Shown: positions 47,542 to 56,787, counted from the first letter of the stretch. The stretch is 64,000 bases of DNA from Xenorhabdus lircayensis (GCF_016306625.1 NZ_JACOII010000006.1:1-64000), one strand, 5' to 3'. The notes: generated from the sequence alone by a model not told the origin. Numbers and translations are program-made.

Positions 47542-47714
47542 GTATTACTCCGTTGACCTGTGAAGTATGAGTTTTCGATTACCGTAGGATAACCATTTAA
47601 CTTCTTGATTATCAACCCCATACTGTGAATAGTGCAGAAGGGGGAAAATCTCCATATGCTATCAGTCTGGAGAGTTGATAAATAGTGAACAAAAACACAG
47701 TCTATTTTTCTGTT

Positions 47715-48563
47715 TTATTCGTGCTTATCAAACCGCGAATTACGCAACGCTTCTTTGACCCTCTTCAAGTTATCTCTAAATTTTGAGCCCCGGCGCAGTG
47801 TAAAACCGGTTGCCAGCACATCAATGATAGTAAGTTGTGCGATTCTGGAGACCATTGGCATATAAATATCCGTATCTTCGGGAACGTCAAGCAGAATGGA
47901 GAGGCTAGCTTCTTGTGCCAATGGGGAACCTGTTGAAGTAATAGCGATTACTGTTGCATCATTTTCGCGGGCTAATTTGGCGATTTCTACGAGGTTTTTT
48001 GTTCGCCCTGTATGGGAAATCAGCACGACAACATCTCCTTCGGTACTGTTAATGCAGCTCATTCGTTGCATGACAATATCGTCAAAATAGGTCACCGGAA
48101 TATTGAAGCGAAAAAATTTGTTCATGGCATCATGGGCTACAGCGGCTGATGCTCCCAAACCGAAAAAAGAGAGCTTTCTGGCTTGTGTCAGCAGATCAAC
48201 AGCGCGGTTAATTGCTGCAATATCCAGATTGCTCTTGACCGTTTCTAGATTCGCCATGACTGATTCAAAAATTTTGTTAGTATAAGAGGTGACGCTGTCA
48301 CTTTCTTCCACGTTGCGATTTACATAAGGCGTACCATTGGCAAGGCTTTGTGCCAGATGCAATTTGAAATCGGGAAATCCTTTGGTGTCCAAGCTACGAC
48401 AAAAACGATTAACCGTAGGTTCACTCACATTCGCCATTTTAGCCAAGGTGGCGATACTTAAATGGATGGCAGTTTGTGGTGAAGCAAGGATGACCTGCGC
48501 AACCTTTTTCTCTGACTTACTCAAAACATCAAGACTATTTTGGAGCCGTTCCAGTGTGTTCAT
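47715..48563 (-). CDS. hexR: HexR transcriptional regulator (RpiR family)
   Basis: 282 residues. N-terminal RpiR-type helix-turn-helix (LSIATLAKMANVSEPTVNRF, about 34-53) and a C-terminal SIS sugar-phosphate-binding domain (KLSFFGLGASAAVAHD; VVLISHTGRTKNLVE). HexR represses zwf and other glucose pathway genes and is released by 2-keto-3-deoxy-6-phosphogluconate. Divergent from zwf, upstream of which a HexR box is visible. Confidence 0.94.
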   Translation of the reverse strand: MNTLERLQNSLDVLSKSEKKVAQVILASPQTAIHLSIATLAKMANVSEPTVNRFCRSLDTKGFPDFKLHLAQSLANGTPYVNRNVEESDSVTSYTNKIFESVMANLETVKSNLDIAAINRAVDLLTQARKLSFFGLGASAAVAHDAMNKFFRFNIPVTYFDDIVMQRMSCINSTEGDVVVLISHTGRTKNLVEIAKLARENDATVIAITSTGSPLAQEASLSILLDVPEDTDIYMPMVSRIAQLTIIDVLATGFTLRRGSKFRDNLKRVKEALRNSRFDKHE

Positions 48564-48619
48564 AAAACGCAGTTCAACCTCGGTTTTAACGATTTCATTA
48601 ACAGGAGAAATCTATGTCA

Positions 48620-48699
48620 TTTTCATGAAAATATACTACTTGTTATTGAAAGCTGGCAGTGGCAACAATCGGATAACTTGCTATTTTTCATGAAAATAT
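48620..48699. promoter_or_regulatory. paired palindromic operator-like repeats upstream of hexR
   Basis: TTTTCATGAAAATAT occurs at 48620-48634 and again, identically, at 48685-48699, 65 bases apart. The core TTTTCATGAAAA is a perfect palindrome. They lie 57 and 122 bases from the hexR start, on its promoter side. They differ from the HexR box, so another regulator may bind. Confidence 0.55.
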
Positions 48700-48986
48700 G
48701 ACAAGTGTCTAACTTTCAACTTGGTAAGATTACTTCTTAAACGTTGTAAATTTTCATTCAGTTGTCGCGATTCGGTATAAAATCCGACCATATGTCAATA
48801 TAAATACAAAACTAGCATAAATGTAAAAACAGTGTACAGAAAACGGGATATGAGAGTCATTTGATTGGATTGTGACCAATGGATTCCATATTGCAGCCAA
48901 CCAAGCAGCAACGTGAAATGATGAAGAGTATACGAATAATCAGTGTTTACTGCTTATAGCCAAAAGAGTACATTACCCGCAGGTTC

Positions 48987-49001
48987 TGTAAAAAAATTAC
49001 A
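48987..49001. promoter_or_regulatory. HexR operator upstream of zwf
   Basis: TGTAAAAAAATTACA matches the HexR consensus TGTA-N7-TACA with the usual A/T core. It ends 26 bases before the zwf start codon, so bound HexR would block elongation or initiation at a promoter close by. Confidence 0.7.
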
Positions 49002-49027
49002 ATATCCCGTAATTGAGGAGATGCAAC

Positions 49028-50503
49028 ATGGCGGTGACGTCTACAGCTCAGGCTTGTGATTTGGTAATTTTTGGGGCGAAAGGAGACTTAGCCCGCCGGA
49101 AATTAATGCCTTCCCTTTATCAGTTAGAAAAAGCGGGTTATATCCATCCAGATACCCGAATTATCGGCGTTGGTCGTGCTGACTGGGATAAAAAAGCCTA
49201 TACCAAAGTCGTTGAAGAAGCGTTGACTACATTTATGCCCGAGAAATTGGATCCAGAATTGTGGAAGAAGCTCAGTTCACGGCTGGAATTCTGTAATTTG
49301 GACGTTAATGAAACGGAACATTTTACCGAATTGGCAAAAATACTTAATAAAGACAACTTGCCGACTATTCATTATTTTGCCATGCCGCCAAATACGTTTG
49401 GTTCAGTATGTCATGGGCTGGGAGCTGCGGGGCTGAATAAGGAGCCCAACCGCGTTGTGATGGAAAAACCTCTGGGAACTGATCTTGCTTCTTCCAAATC
49501 AATCAATGATGAAGTAGCAAAATATTTCAATGAGAGCCAAATCTACCGCATTGACCATTATTTAGGTAAAGAAACTGTATTGAACCTGCTGGCACTGCGT
49601 TTTGCCAACTCACTGTTCGTCAATAACTGGGATCATCGCACGATTGATCATGTGCAAATCACCGTTGCTGAAGAAGTCGGTATCGAAGGGCGGTGGGGTT
49701 ATTTTGATCAGGCTGGTCAGATGCGCGACATGATCCAGAACCACCTTCTGCAAATCCTGACCATGATTGCCATGTCGCCACCGGCTGACCTGACGGCTGA
49801 CCGAATTCGTGATGAGAAAGTGAAAGTGTTGCGTTCATTACGTCGCATTGATCAGACCAACGTGCGGGAAAAAACCGTTCGTGGGCAATATACCGCAGGT
49901 TTCGTGCATGGTAAGAAAGTTCCTGGTTATCTGGAGGAAGAGGGGGCAAATAAAGCCAGTAAAACGGAAACTTTTGTATCGATTCGTGTCGATATTGATG
50001 ATTGGCGCTGGTCTGGCGTACCTTTCTACTTGAGAACCGGAAAACGTTTACCAGCTAAATGTTCCGAAGTTGTTGTCTATTTCAAAGAGCCTTCTTTGAA
50101 TCTGTTTGCTGAATCCTACCAGCAATTACCACAGAACAAATTGACGATTCGCTTACAGCCAGATGAAGGTATTGATATCGAAGTGCTGAATAAAGCACCA
50201 GGGCTGGAGCATAAACACCGGTTGCAGACGACCAAACTGGATCTGAGCTTCTCCGAAACATTCAATCAGACGCACCTTGCGGATGCCTACGAAAGATTGC
50301 TGTTGGAGGCTATGCGTGGCATTCAGGCATTGTTCGTCCGTCGTGATGAAGTAGAAGAAGCCTGGAAATGGGTGGATTCCATCATGGAAGCATGGGCGGC
50401 GGATAATGAACCTCCGAAGCCTTATCAAGCAGGCACTTGGGGGCCTGTGGCTTCTATCGCTATGATTACTCGTGATGGGCGTTCATGGAATGAATTTGAG
50501 TAA
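49028..50503 (+). CDS. zwf: glucose-6-phosphate dehydrogenase
   Basis: 491 residues from ATG 49028 with GAGGAG just upstream (the frame is open to a TTG at 49013, which would consume the ribosome site). Oxidises glucose-6-phosphate to 6-phosphogluconolactone with NADP+, entry to the pentose phosphate and Entner-Doudoroff routes. NADP fold GAKGDLARRKLMPSLY; active site RIDHYLGKETVLNLLALRF. Length equals E. coli Zwf. Confidence 0.98.
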   Translation: MAVTSTAQACDLVIFGAKGDLARRKLMPSLYQLEKAGYIHPDTRIIGVGRADWDKKAYTKVVEEALTTFMPEKLDPELWKKLSSRLEFCNLDVNETEHFTELAKILNKDNLPTIHYFAMPPNTFGSVCHGLGAAGLNKEPNRVVMEKPLGTDLASSKSINDEVAKYFNESQIYRIDHYLGKETVLNLLALRFANSLFVNNWDHRTIDHVQITVAEEVGIEGRWGYFDQAGQMRDMIQNHLLQILTMIAMSPPADLTADRIRDEKVKVLRSLRRIDQTNVREKTVRGQYTAGFVHGKKVPGYLEEEGANKASKTETFVSIRVDIDDWRWSGVPFYLRTGKRLPAKCSEVVVYFKEPSLNLFAESYQQLPQNKLTIRLQPDEGIDIEVLNKAPGLEHKHRLQTTKLDLSFSETFNQTHLADAYERLLLEAMRGIQALFVRRDEVEEAWKWVDSIMEAWAADNEPPKPYQAGTWGPVASIAMITRDGRSWNEFE

Positions 50504-50552
50504 CCTGTGTATTCATGAGATTGCATTCACTCTATTAATATAAAACTACTTG

Positions 50553-50585
50553 AATAGCCGGACTTGATATTCGGCTATTTTTCTT
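50553..50585 (+). terminator. zwf terminator
   Basis: Stem AATAGCCG (50553-50560) / CGGCTATT (50572-50579) followed by TTTCTTG. Confidence 0.8.
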
Positions 50586-50710
50586 GTAGGGAATGGCAGG
50601 CGTTGCTCTCTGTTGTTTGACGGTACAACTGAAGGTTTCGCTATCGTAACCCTTATCCGCAACCATAAAATCCGATGGCGGTGGGGTTGTTCCACAAGGC
50701 TTTCCGCATG
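50572..50710 (-). pseudogene. IS5-like transposase fragment
   Basis: The minus strand reads MVADKGYDSETFSCTVKQQ followed by RATPAIPYKKN, the (V/I)ADKGYDS block around the second catalytic Asp of IS5/IS427-type DDE transposases. Only about 45 codons remain; ends and the rest of the element are missing. It overlaps the zwf terminator region and abuts the next pseudogene. Confidence 0.6.
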
Positions 50711-50711
50711 A

Positions 50712-51129
50712 ACAATATCAAAGTAAATTTACTTTTTTAAATGTTTTTGATATTCGTCACATCAAAAAAATTTCATTACGTTACTTAATTGAGCTTGAGT
50801 GGCTGAGTGAAATTCAATAGGCAGGAAAGATAGTCGTATGTGGTTTTTGCGATAACACGCAGTTTCCGATTCCAGGCCATACGTCATTAATTAAAGGTAG
50901 GCTTCTATGGTATCGTTGTGATAAAAATGGCACCTTGCCAAAGGATAAAGATATCGATTACACAAGATATTCTGTACTGTTGGCGGGGGAGCTTTTTTTC
51001 AATAATGGTAAGTTAATGACATGGAATAATCGGAGCGGACATTATCGCCCTAGTGGTGATCCGGTATTAAAGTTTAAAGCTACCGATCATATCTTGCCCC
51101 AAAAATTGTTTAAACCAACTGGGTTGTAA
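50712..51129 (+). pseudogene. decayed gene with an internal amber codon; SGHYxP C-terminus
   Basis: One frame reads FTFLNVFDIRHIKKISLRYL ... EIQ, then TAG (50818-50820), then AGKIVVCGFCDNTQFPIPGH and on through YSVLLAGELFFNNGKLMTWN, NRSGHYRPSGDP and a stop at 51129. Both sides of the amber codon look like real protein. The ending (small residue-A-G-E ... NGKL ... SGHYRP) resembles a motif I have seen at the C-terminus of several bacterial hypothetical and toxin-like proteins; the function is unknown. No convincing start codon remains; TTG 50935 would give only 64 residues. Confidence 0.55.
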
Positions 51130-51652
51130 GATGAGTTGTATTGCATAAAATATGATTGGTTCTATCAATTGAGTTCGGTATGTGAATTCATGAAGTTGAA
51201 GGTTTTAGATCTGCAGAGAAAATTGTTATGAATGAAAATAATAAATAAATCTACTCATTGATTTTTACTTTGGACTATGGTAGAAATATGTCATTAATTT
51301 CCACAACTAATATGAGGGTTCGTAGTATATCGCATAGTGATCATCGTGTGATGAAAGAATAAAATATCATGAATAGCGCCAAAAGCGTCAACATTCAACA
51401 CAGTAATAAAATTCAACGTTGTACCCACGTTTTTTTCCTCTCAACTATCTTATCTAGTGAGCACTATTGGTGCGGCGCCCTTTAGGGGCTTCTCCTGTTA
51501 ACCGGTTTTTCACCGGCAATCCCCATTTGCCAAAATATTTCGCTAAAAAGTCAGTTTGATTCTGATATTGCGTATTTGTATTTACGCCTAATCTTGTTGG
51601 CATTTACCGCTTGATATCTTGGCATGCTTATCAGTATGTTCAGGAGAAAAAA
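51130..51652. other. intergenic region with structured mdtJI leader
   Basis: 523 bases. 51130-51420 is AT-rich with nothing recognised. 51470-51525 is structured: CGCCC/GGGGC around 51475-51488, CCGGT/ACCGG (51502-51516) and a GGGG (51484-51487)/CCCC (51521-51524) pairing that could exclude the first hairpin. A ten-codon ORF (51624-51656) overlaps the mdtJ start by ATGA. In E. coli the mdtJI leader carries a polyamine-responsive upstream ORF, so a similar control is possible here. Confidence 0.5.
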
Positions 51653-52039
51653 ATGATTTATTGGATATTTCTTGCACTGGCGATAGTGGCAGAAGTTATT
51701 GGTACTCTGTCGATGAAACACGCCAGCGTTTCGGGTGATTTTACAGGCATGATCGTGATGTACACCATGATTACAACTTCTTATATTTTGCTGGCGCTTG
51801 CCGTGAAAAAAGTGGCCTTGGGCGTGGCTTATGCTCTATGGGAAGGCATTGGTATCCTGTTTATTACCGCTTTTAGTGTACTGTGGTTTGATGAGACACT
51901 GTCGTTGATGAAAATGGGTGGATTAGCATTGCTGATAGCAGGGATTGCATTGATCAAAATTGGTGCGAAAAAAGCCCCAAATCATACCTCAAATAACACT
52001 TCAAACAAGGTTTCAAATAAGCAAATCAGGGAGGCATAA
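51653..52039 (+). CDS. mdtJ: spermidine export protein MdtJ
   Basis: 128 residues from ATG 51653 (CAGGAG site; an open extension to TTG 51611 is not needed). SMR family with four membrane helices: [20 protein letters not shown] with the conserved Glu14, [20 protein letters not shown], and [20 protein letters not shown]. The tail after residue 105 is polar, Asn/Ser-rich and longer than in E. coli. Acts as a heterodimer with MdtI to export spermidine. mdtI follows after one base. Confidence 0.92.
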   Translation: MIYWIFLALAIVAEVIGTLSMKHASVSGDFTGMIVMYTMITTSYILLALAVKKVALGVAYALWEGIGILFITAFSVLWFDETLSLMKMGGLALLIAGIALIKIGAKKAPNHTSNNTSNKVSNKQIREA

Positions 52040-52040
52040 T

Positions 52041-52373
52041 ATGTTAACTCAATTTGAATGGTGGCATGCCGCGTTCTTGGTTCTGGCTGTTTTTCTGGAA
52101 ATTGTAGCGAATATTTTATTGAAATTATCCAATGGTTTTCAGCGTTTATGGATCGGTATTTTATCTCTGGTCGCTGTTTTGGGTGCATTCAGTGCATTGG
52201 CTCAGGCTGTTAAAGGAATTGAACTTTCTATCGCTTACGCTCTGTGGGGGGCATTCGGCATTATTGCTACAGTAGCAGCGGGCTGGATCATGTTTAATCA
52301 ACGACTGAATTTTAAGGGATGGGGCGGTATTGTGCTGCTGTTGATTGGTATGGCAATAATTAAAATGGCTTAA
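52041..52373 (+). CDS. mdtI: spermidine export protein MdtI
   Basis: 110 residues from ATG 52041 (GGGAGG site); the longer open frame upstream is a shadow of mdtJ. SMR family, four membrane helices: [20 protein letters not shown] with the conserved Glu19, [20 protein letters not shown], and [20 protein letters not shown]. Partner of MdtJ. Confidence 0.92.
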   Translation: MLTQFEWWHAAFLVLAVFLEIVANILLKLSNGFQRLWIGILSLVAVLGAFSALAQAVKGIELSIAYALWGAFGIIATVAAGWIMFNQRLNFKGWGGIVLLLIGMAIIKMA

Positions 52374-52415
52374 CATTTATTTTGCGTTCCATACCTTAAA
52401 TTCAATCCATAAAAT

Positions 52416-52447
52416 GGCATTGAGTGAGCGATAACTCCTTCAATGCC
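52416..52447. terminator. hairpin between convergent mdtI and RidA-family gene
   Basis: Stem GGCATTGA (52416-52423) / TCAATGCC (52440-52447) with an inner GAGT/ACTC pairing. Located between two convergent genes. Confidence 0.55.
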
Positions 52448-52470
52448 CTATGAGTTGTGATGAATTCAGG

Positions 52471-52815
52471 TTATAAGGCTGCGATAATTTTGATTTCTAC
52501 TTTATATTTTGGATTCATCAGTTCTGCCTGAACGGTACAGCGGACAGGTGCGCTTCCAGCAATCACCCACGCATCCCAAGCGGTGTTCATACCCGCAAAA
52601 TCGGCTTTATCCGCCAAGAAAATCGTAGCATCCAAGATTTTGCTCTTATCTGAGTTAAGACGATGTAACAGGGTATCAATGGCTGCCAGTGTATCGGTGG
52701 TTTGCTCTGTGATATTGCCGTCCAGCTTTTCTGGCACGCTGGTATAATAGATGGTGTCATTGTAAACGACCGCCTCAGACCAACGGGTATCTGGATCAAT
52801 GCGTTTAATAGTCAT
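52471..52815 (-). CDS. yoaB: RidA family protein (YoaB-like)
   Basis: 114 residues, YjgF/YER057c/UK114 fold: starts TIKRIDPDTRWSEAVVYN, contains TDTLAAIDTLLHRLNSDKSK, and ends ...CTVQAELMNPKYKVEIKIIA with the conserved Arg in PVRCTVQAEL. RidA proteins hydrolyse reactive enamine/imine intermediates; the YoaB subgroup is uncharacterised. Divergent from yoaA as in E. coli. Confidence 0.9.
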   Translation of the reverse strand: MTIKRIDPDTRWSEAVVYNDTIYYTSVPEKLDGNITEQTTDTLAAIDTLLHRLNSDKSKILDATIFLADKADFAGMNTAWDAWVIAGSAPVRCTVQAELMNPKYKVEIKIIAAL

Positions 52816-52915
52816 TAAGTCTCCTGTTAATTCATACAGTTTTTTGCTGAATTGGGTGGTTATTACACCTCAGTATTGGCATAATTCTGCCACATTTTAT
52901 TGAAAGAGACAGTTC

Positions 52916-54832
52916 GTGTCAGACGATTTTGCGAAAAATGGCGTACTTGCCAAAGCCATACCGGGTTTTAAGCCGCGTGATGCTCAACGGGAAATGTCTT
53001 CAGCTATTTCGACTGCGATCAAAAAACAGCAGCAATTAGTGGTGGAAGCAGGAACAGGAACGGGTAAGACATTTGCTTATTTGGTGCCTGCTTTGCGTTC
53101 CGGAAAAAAAGTGATCATTTCCACTGGCTCCAAGGCGTTGCAGGATCAGCTCTACAGTCGAGATCTCCCTACCATCGTTGGTGCTTTGGGCTTTACGGGT
53201 AATTTGGCTCTATTAAAAGGGCGTTCAAATTATTTATGCCTTGAACGCCTCGAACAACAGTCAATCGGTAATTCTCAGTTGGAAGCTGAGATATTGGCGG
53301 AAGTGATCAAACTGAGACATTGGTCAGCCCAAACGGAAGAGGGTGATATCAGCACATGCTATCAAGTGGCGGAAGATAGCACTGTTTGGCCGTTGGTCAC
53401 GAGTACTAATGATAATTGCCTTGGCAGCGATTGCCCACGCTATCAGGAATGTTTTGTTTTGAAAGCCCGCCGCAAAGCGATGGAAGCGGATGTGGTGATC
53501 GTTAACCATCATCTATTTATGGCAGATATGGTGGTTAAGGATACTGGATTTGGGGAATTAATTCCGAAGGCTGATGTAGTGATCTTCGATGAAGCACACC
53601 AAATTCCTGATATCGCCAGCCAATATTTTGGTCAGCAGCTGAGTAGCCGCCAATTGATGGATTTATCGCGTGATATCACCATGGCTTACCGTATTGAAGT
53701 GCGGGATCAGGCTCAGTTGCAAAAAAGTGCTGATCGTCTTAGCCAAAGTGCGCAGGATTTTCGCCTGTCGTTGGGAGAAAGCAGTTATCGGGGCAATCTT
53801 CGCGAAGCTTTGCAGCAGCAACAGGTTCAGCGGGCATTGGTACGGATGGACGATGCCCTTGAACTTTGTTATGACGTAATGAAGCTATCTTTAGGGCGTT
53901 CAGCCATGCTAGATGCGGCTTTTGAACGGGCAACGATTTATCGTAATCGTCTTAAACGTCTGATTGATGTCACCATCCCCAATTACAGCTACTGGTTCGA
54001 AAGTTATGGGCGGCATTTTCTGCTGGCACTGACGCCGTTATCTGTTTCTGATAAGTTCAGTGAGATGATCCGTGAACAATCAGGCTGTTGGATTTTTACG
54101 TCGGCAACTTTGTCGGTCAATGAACAGCTCGATCATTTCACGGAGCGTTTGGGACTGAAGCAAGCCCAGACGCTGCTTCTGCCAAGTCCCTTTGATTATC
54201 AGCGCCAGATGCTGTTGTGTGTGCCGCGCCATTTGCCATCACCGAACCAGAATGGTGGGGCAAAATGGCTGGTGCGTATGTTGAAGCCATTGATTGAAAG
54301 TAATAAAGGACGTTGCTTTTTCCTCTGCACTTCCCATCAAATGATGCGCAATTTGGCGGAAGAATTCCGTGCCAGTATGACATTGCCGGTATTGGTGCAG
54401 GGAGAAACGAGCAAGGGGCAATTGCTGGCACAATTTATTTCAGCGGGTAATGCACTGCTGGTGGCTACAGGCAGTTTTTGGGAAGGAGTAGACGTCCGTG
54501 GTGATGCGCTGTCCTGTGTCATTATTGATAAATTGCCGTTTACCGCACCGGATGATCCACTGCTTAAGGCACGTATTGAAGATTGCCAGCTTAAGGGCGG
54601 CGATGCTTTTAATGAAGTTCAACTGCCTGATGCGGTGCTCAGTTTGAAGCAGGGAGTTGGGCGCCTGATTCGTGATATTGATGACTATGGTGTTGTTGTG
54701 ATTTGTGATAACCGATTGGTGATGCGTCCGTATGGTGAAGTTTTTCTTAAGAGCCTGCCACCAGCACTTCGTACCCGTGATTTATCAAAAGCGATAACGT
54801 TTCTGAAATCACGTCCATCACAGTCAGAGTAA
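52916..54832 (+). CDS. yoaA: ATP-dependent DNA helicase YoaA
   Basis: 638 residues with a GTG start at 52916. XPD/DinG-like superfamily 2 helicase with an Fe-S domain. Walker A EAGTGTGKTFAYLVPAL, Fe-S cysteines in NYLCLERL and CLGSDCPRYQECFVL, DEAH box DEAHQIPD, motif GSFWEGVDVRGD, and motif VI QGVGRLIRDIDDYG. In E. coli YoaA works with the HolC clamp-loader subunit in repairing damaged replication forks. The 3' end is followed by a terminator and tsaB. Confidence 0.95.
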   Translation: MSDDFAKNGVLAKAIPGFKPRDAQREMSSAISTAIKKQQQLVVEAGTGTGKTFAYLVPALRSGKKVIISTGSKALQDQLYSRDLPTIVGALGFTGNLALLKGRSNYLCLERLEQQSIGNSQLEAEILAEVIKLRHWSAQTEEGDISTCYQVAEDSTVWPLVTSTNDNCLGSDCPRYQECFVLKARRKAMEADVVIVNHHLFMADMVVKDTGFGELIPKADVVIFDEAHQIPDIASQYFGQQLSSRQLMDLSRDITMAYRIEVRDQAQLQKSADRLSQSAQDFRLSLGESSYRGNLREALQQQQVQRALVRMDDALELCYDVMKLSLGRSAMLDAAFERATIYRNRLKRLIDVTIPNYSYWFESYGRHFLLALTPLSVSDKFSEMIREQSGCWIFTSATLSVNEQLDHFTERLGLKQAQTLLLPSPFDYQRQMLLCVPRHLPSPNQNGGAKWLVRMLKPLIESNKGRCFFLCTSHQMMRNLAEEFRASMTLPVLVQGETSKGQLLAQFISAGNALLVATGSFWEGVDVRGDALSCVIIDKLPFTAPDDPLLKARIEDCQLKGGDAFNEVQLPDAVLSLKQGVGRLIRDIDDYGVVVICDNRLVMRPYGEVFLKSLPPALRTRDLSKAITFLKSRPSQSE

Positions 54833-54839
54833 AATTGTC

Positions 54840-54867
54840 GGGGCTATGCTAGTATAGCCCCTTGTTT
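54840..54867 (+). terminator. yoaA terminator
   Basis: Stem GGGGCTAT (54840-54847) / ATAGCCCC (54854-54861), loop GCTAGT, then TTGTTT. Confidence 0.75.
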
Positions 54868-54895
54868 CGAATTCTATTCTTGCCGGAGTTAAGGC

Positions 54896-55591
54896 ATGTC
54901 CACGCGGATTTTAGCTATTGATACTGCAACTGAAGCCTGTTCTGTTGCACTTTGGAATAAAGGTGCCGTTGAGGCACAGTTTGAAATTTCCCCACGAGAG
55001 CACACTCAACGTATTTTACCGATGGTTCAAGAAGTATTATCAAAGGGCAACGTGAGTCTGCAACAATTGAATGCGTTGGCATTCGGTCGTGGGCCGGGTA
55101 GTTTTACTGGCGTGCGGATTGGTGTTGGCATTGCCCAGGGTCTGGCATTGGGCGCCGAATTGCCGATGCTTGGTGTTTCTTCCCTGAAAACGATGGCGCA
55201 AGGGGCGTTTCGTCTGAAAGGGGCAACAAACGTTTTGGTTGCCATTGATGCACGCATGGGCGAAATCTATTGGGGACAATATACCCGTAATTCACAAGGT
55301 AAATGGCAAGGAGATGAAACGGAAGCGGTTTTGAAGCCGGAACAGGTACAAGAGATTATGAATTCTCTGCCAGGTGAATGGGCGATTGCTGGAACAGGAT
55401 GGGAATCATATCCTCAATTATTGGACAGCCATTTAACACTGGTAGCCAGTGATATTACCTTGCCCCATGCGGAAGATATGCTGCCACTGGCGGTTCAGAT
55501 GTGGGACGCGGGGGAAGCGACGGCGGTTGAACATGCTGAACCTGTCTATCTGCGTAATGAAGTGACATGGAAAAAATTACCGGGTCGTTAA
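54896..55591 (+). CDS. tsaB: tRNA threonylcarbamoyladenosine biosynthesis protein TsaB
   Basis: 231 residues, ASKHA-fold paralogue of TsaD. Signatures [29 protein letters not shown] and [20 protein letters not shown]. TsaB, TsaD and TsaE make the t6A modification at position 37 of ANN-decoding tRNAs; TsaB is the structural partner. CGGAG precedes the ATG. The yoaA-tsaB-slp order is that of E. coli. Confidence 0.95.
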   Translation: MSTRILAIDTATEACSVALWNKGAVEAQFEISPREHTQRILPMVQEVLSKGNVSLQQLNALAFGRGPGSFTGVRIGVGIAQGLALGAELPMLGVSSLKTMAQGAFRLKGATNVLVAIDARMGEIYWGQYTRNSQGKWQGDETEAVLKPEQVQEIMNSLPGEWAIAGTGWESYPQLLDSHLTLVASDITLPHAEDMLPLAVQMWDAGEATAVEHAEPVYLRNEVTWKKLPGR

Positions 55592-55765
55592 AGTTCTTCT
55601 GCCTCGTGCAATAAAATTCATGCAACTTGTAGCAGGAAGCGGTGTCCATGAGTATAGATAATCAGACTATAGTGGATTAATCATAGTTAATTGAACCAAG
55701 TTAATTAAGACAATGTTGATTAAATAGTAGTTAATTGGGTCAACTTTTCTTGAGTCGGAGGATTT

Positions 55766-56332
55766 ATGCTCAATGGAACACATTATCGAGGCATACTGCA
55801 AGCAGCGATGTTATTGGGAATAATGGTGCTTGCAGGTTGTGTATCGGTTCCTGAGGTCATCAAGGGAACGACCAAAACGCCTGTAGAGAATCTGTTTCCT
55901 GTCAAAAATGCACCTGAATTATATATTGGGTATGAGGGACGCTTTGGTGGGAAGGTACTCAGTGTCTTAAATGAAAAAGATCAGACTCGGTTGGAAATTT
56001 CTGCTATGCACTTGGCGGACAACGCAGCCCCACGTTTGGATACACCTTCTCTGGGGCGAATTTATGCCTACGTGAATACTTTCTTAGAACCTAGTGATTT
56101 TAAAGATCATTATGTGACTGTCGTGGGTTTAATCACTGGTATAGAAAAGGGAAAAGTAGGCAATAGTCCGTATAATTACGTTGTGATGAATGTCTCGGGT
56201 TTTAAACGCTGGAATGAATCTCAGCGAGTGATTTTGCCTTCTGCTGTTGGCCCTGATTCATGGGGCTATTATAGTAACCCTTATGCCCCGTATTGGGGGG
56301 GATATTCACCATTCCAACCTGCGTCCAGTTGA
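55766..56332 (+). CDS. yeaY: Slp family outer-membrane lipoprotein
   Basis: 188 residues with a lipoprotein signal ending LAGC (Cys25). Slp domain: VPEVIKGTTKTP, YIGYEGRFGGKVLSVLN, TRLEISAMHLADNAAPRLD, YVTVVGLITGIEKGKVG. C-terminus is Tyr/Pro/Gly-rich (YSNPYAPYWGGYSPFQ). Family members are starvation- or stress-induced outer membrane lipoproteins; in E. coli yeaY is in the sigma-E regulon. Position between tsaB and fadD matches E. coli yeaY. Confidence 0.88.
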   Translation: MLNGTHYRGILQAAMLLGIMVLAGCVSVPEVIKGTTKTPVENLFPVKNAPELYIGYEGRFGGKVLSVLNEKDQTRLEISAMHLADNAAPRLDTPSLGRIYAYVNTFLEPSDFKDHYVTVVGLITGIEKGKVGNSPYNYVVMNVSGFKRWNESQRVILPSAVGPDSWGYYSNPYAPYWGGYSPFQPASS

Positions 56333-56602
56333 ACCGATTTTAACTGAGTAAACCTACCTGCCAATCGAATGGGTAAAGACAACATAAAATGGCTTCATGG
56401 TTACTGAGGTCATTTTATGCACTGAATCCGATCTTAAATTCTATTCTTAATAATTAGCTTTTATTGGGGTATTCTACTTATAACCATTTGGAATAATAAC
56501 GTTACTTTAAGTCAAAAAATGGTAAATAAGTGTATAATCAATAAATTATAACTCAAAGTGTTATTAAGTTAATTAAGTTATTGATAAATAATAAAAATAC
56601 GC

Positions 56603-56628
56603 AGGCGGCAGAAGCTGCCTTATTTTTT
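56603..56628 (+). terminator. terminator upstream of fadD
   Basis: Stem GGCAG (56607-56611) / CTGCC (56615-56619) with flanking A-G/C-T pairing, then TTATTTTTT. It ends whatever transcript comes from the lipoprotein gene. Confidence 0.6.
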
Positions 56629-56691
56629 GGCAGTAATTAATTGTATTAAATTAGTGATGTGTATCGCCAACCTGAACATTGTTTCTTTTCA

Positions 56692-56708
56692 AACTGGTAC
56701 GCTGAGTT
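56692..56708. promoter_or_regulatory. FadR operator-like site upstream of fadD
   Basis: AACTGGTACGCTGAGTT resembles the FadR box (A-x-CTGGT-N...) and is close to the E. coli fadD operator as I remember it. FadR represses fadD until long-chain acyl-CoA is present. It ends 79 bases before the start codon. Confidence 0.55.
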
Positions 56709-56787
56709 AATAATTTGTTAAATATACAGGTCTAGTTTGTTTTATGGTCAGTGGTTACACCGCAATTAGATTTCAGGAGTATTCAAC

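Larger units (their letters stand above)
48564..49027. other. hexR-zwf divergent regulatory region
   Basis: 464 bases with no gene. It carries two copies of a palindromic 15-mer on the hexR side and a HexR box on the zwf side (separate entries). No reliable -35/-10 pair for zwf could be chosen. Confidence 0.6.
56333..56787. other. intergenic region upstream of fadD
   Basis: 455 AT-rich bases containing a terminator (56603-56628) and a FadR-like operator (56692-56708). No gene supported. Confidence 0.6.

Noticed and set aside
51611-51652. N-terminal extension of MdtJ from TTG 51611
   Set aside because: The ATG at 51653 has a good ribosome site and aligns with known MdtJ starts; the extension is polar leader sequence.
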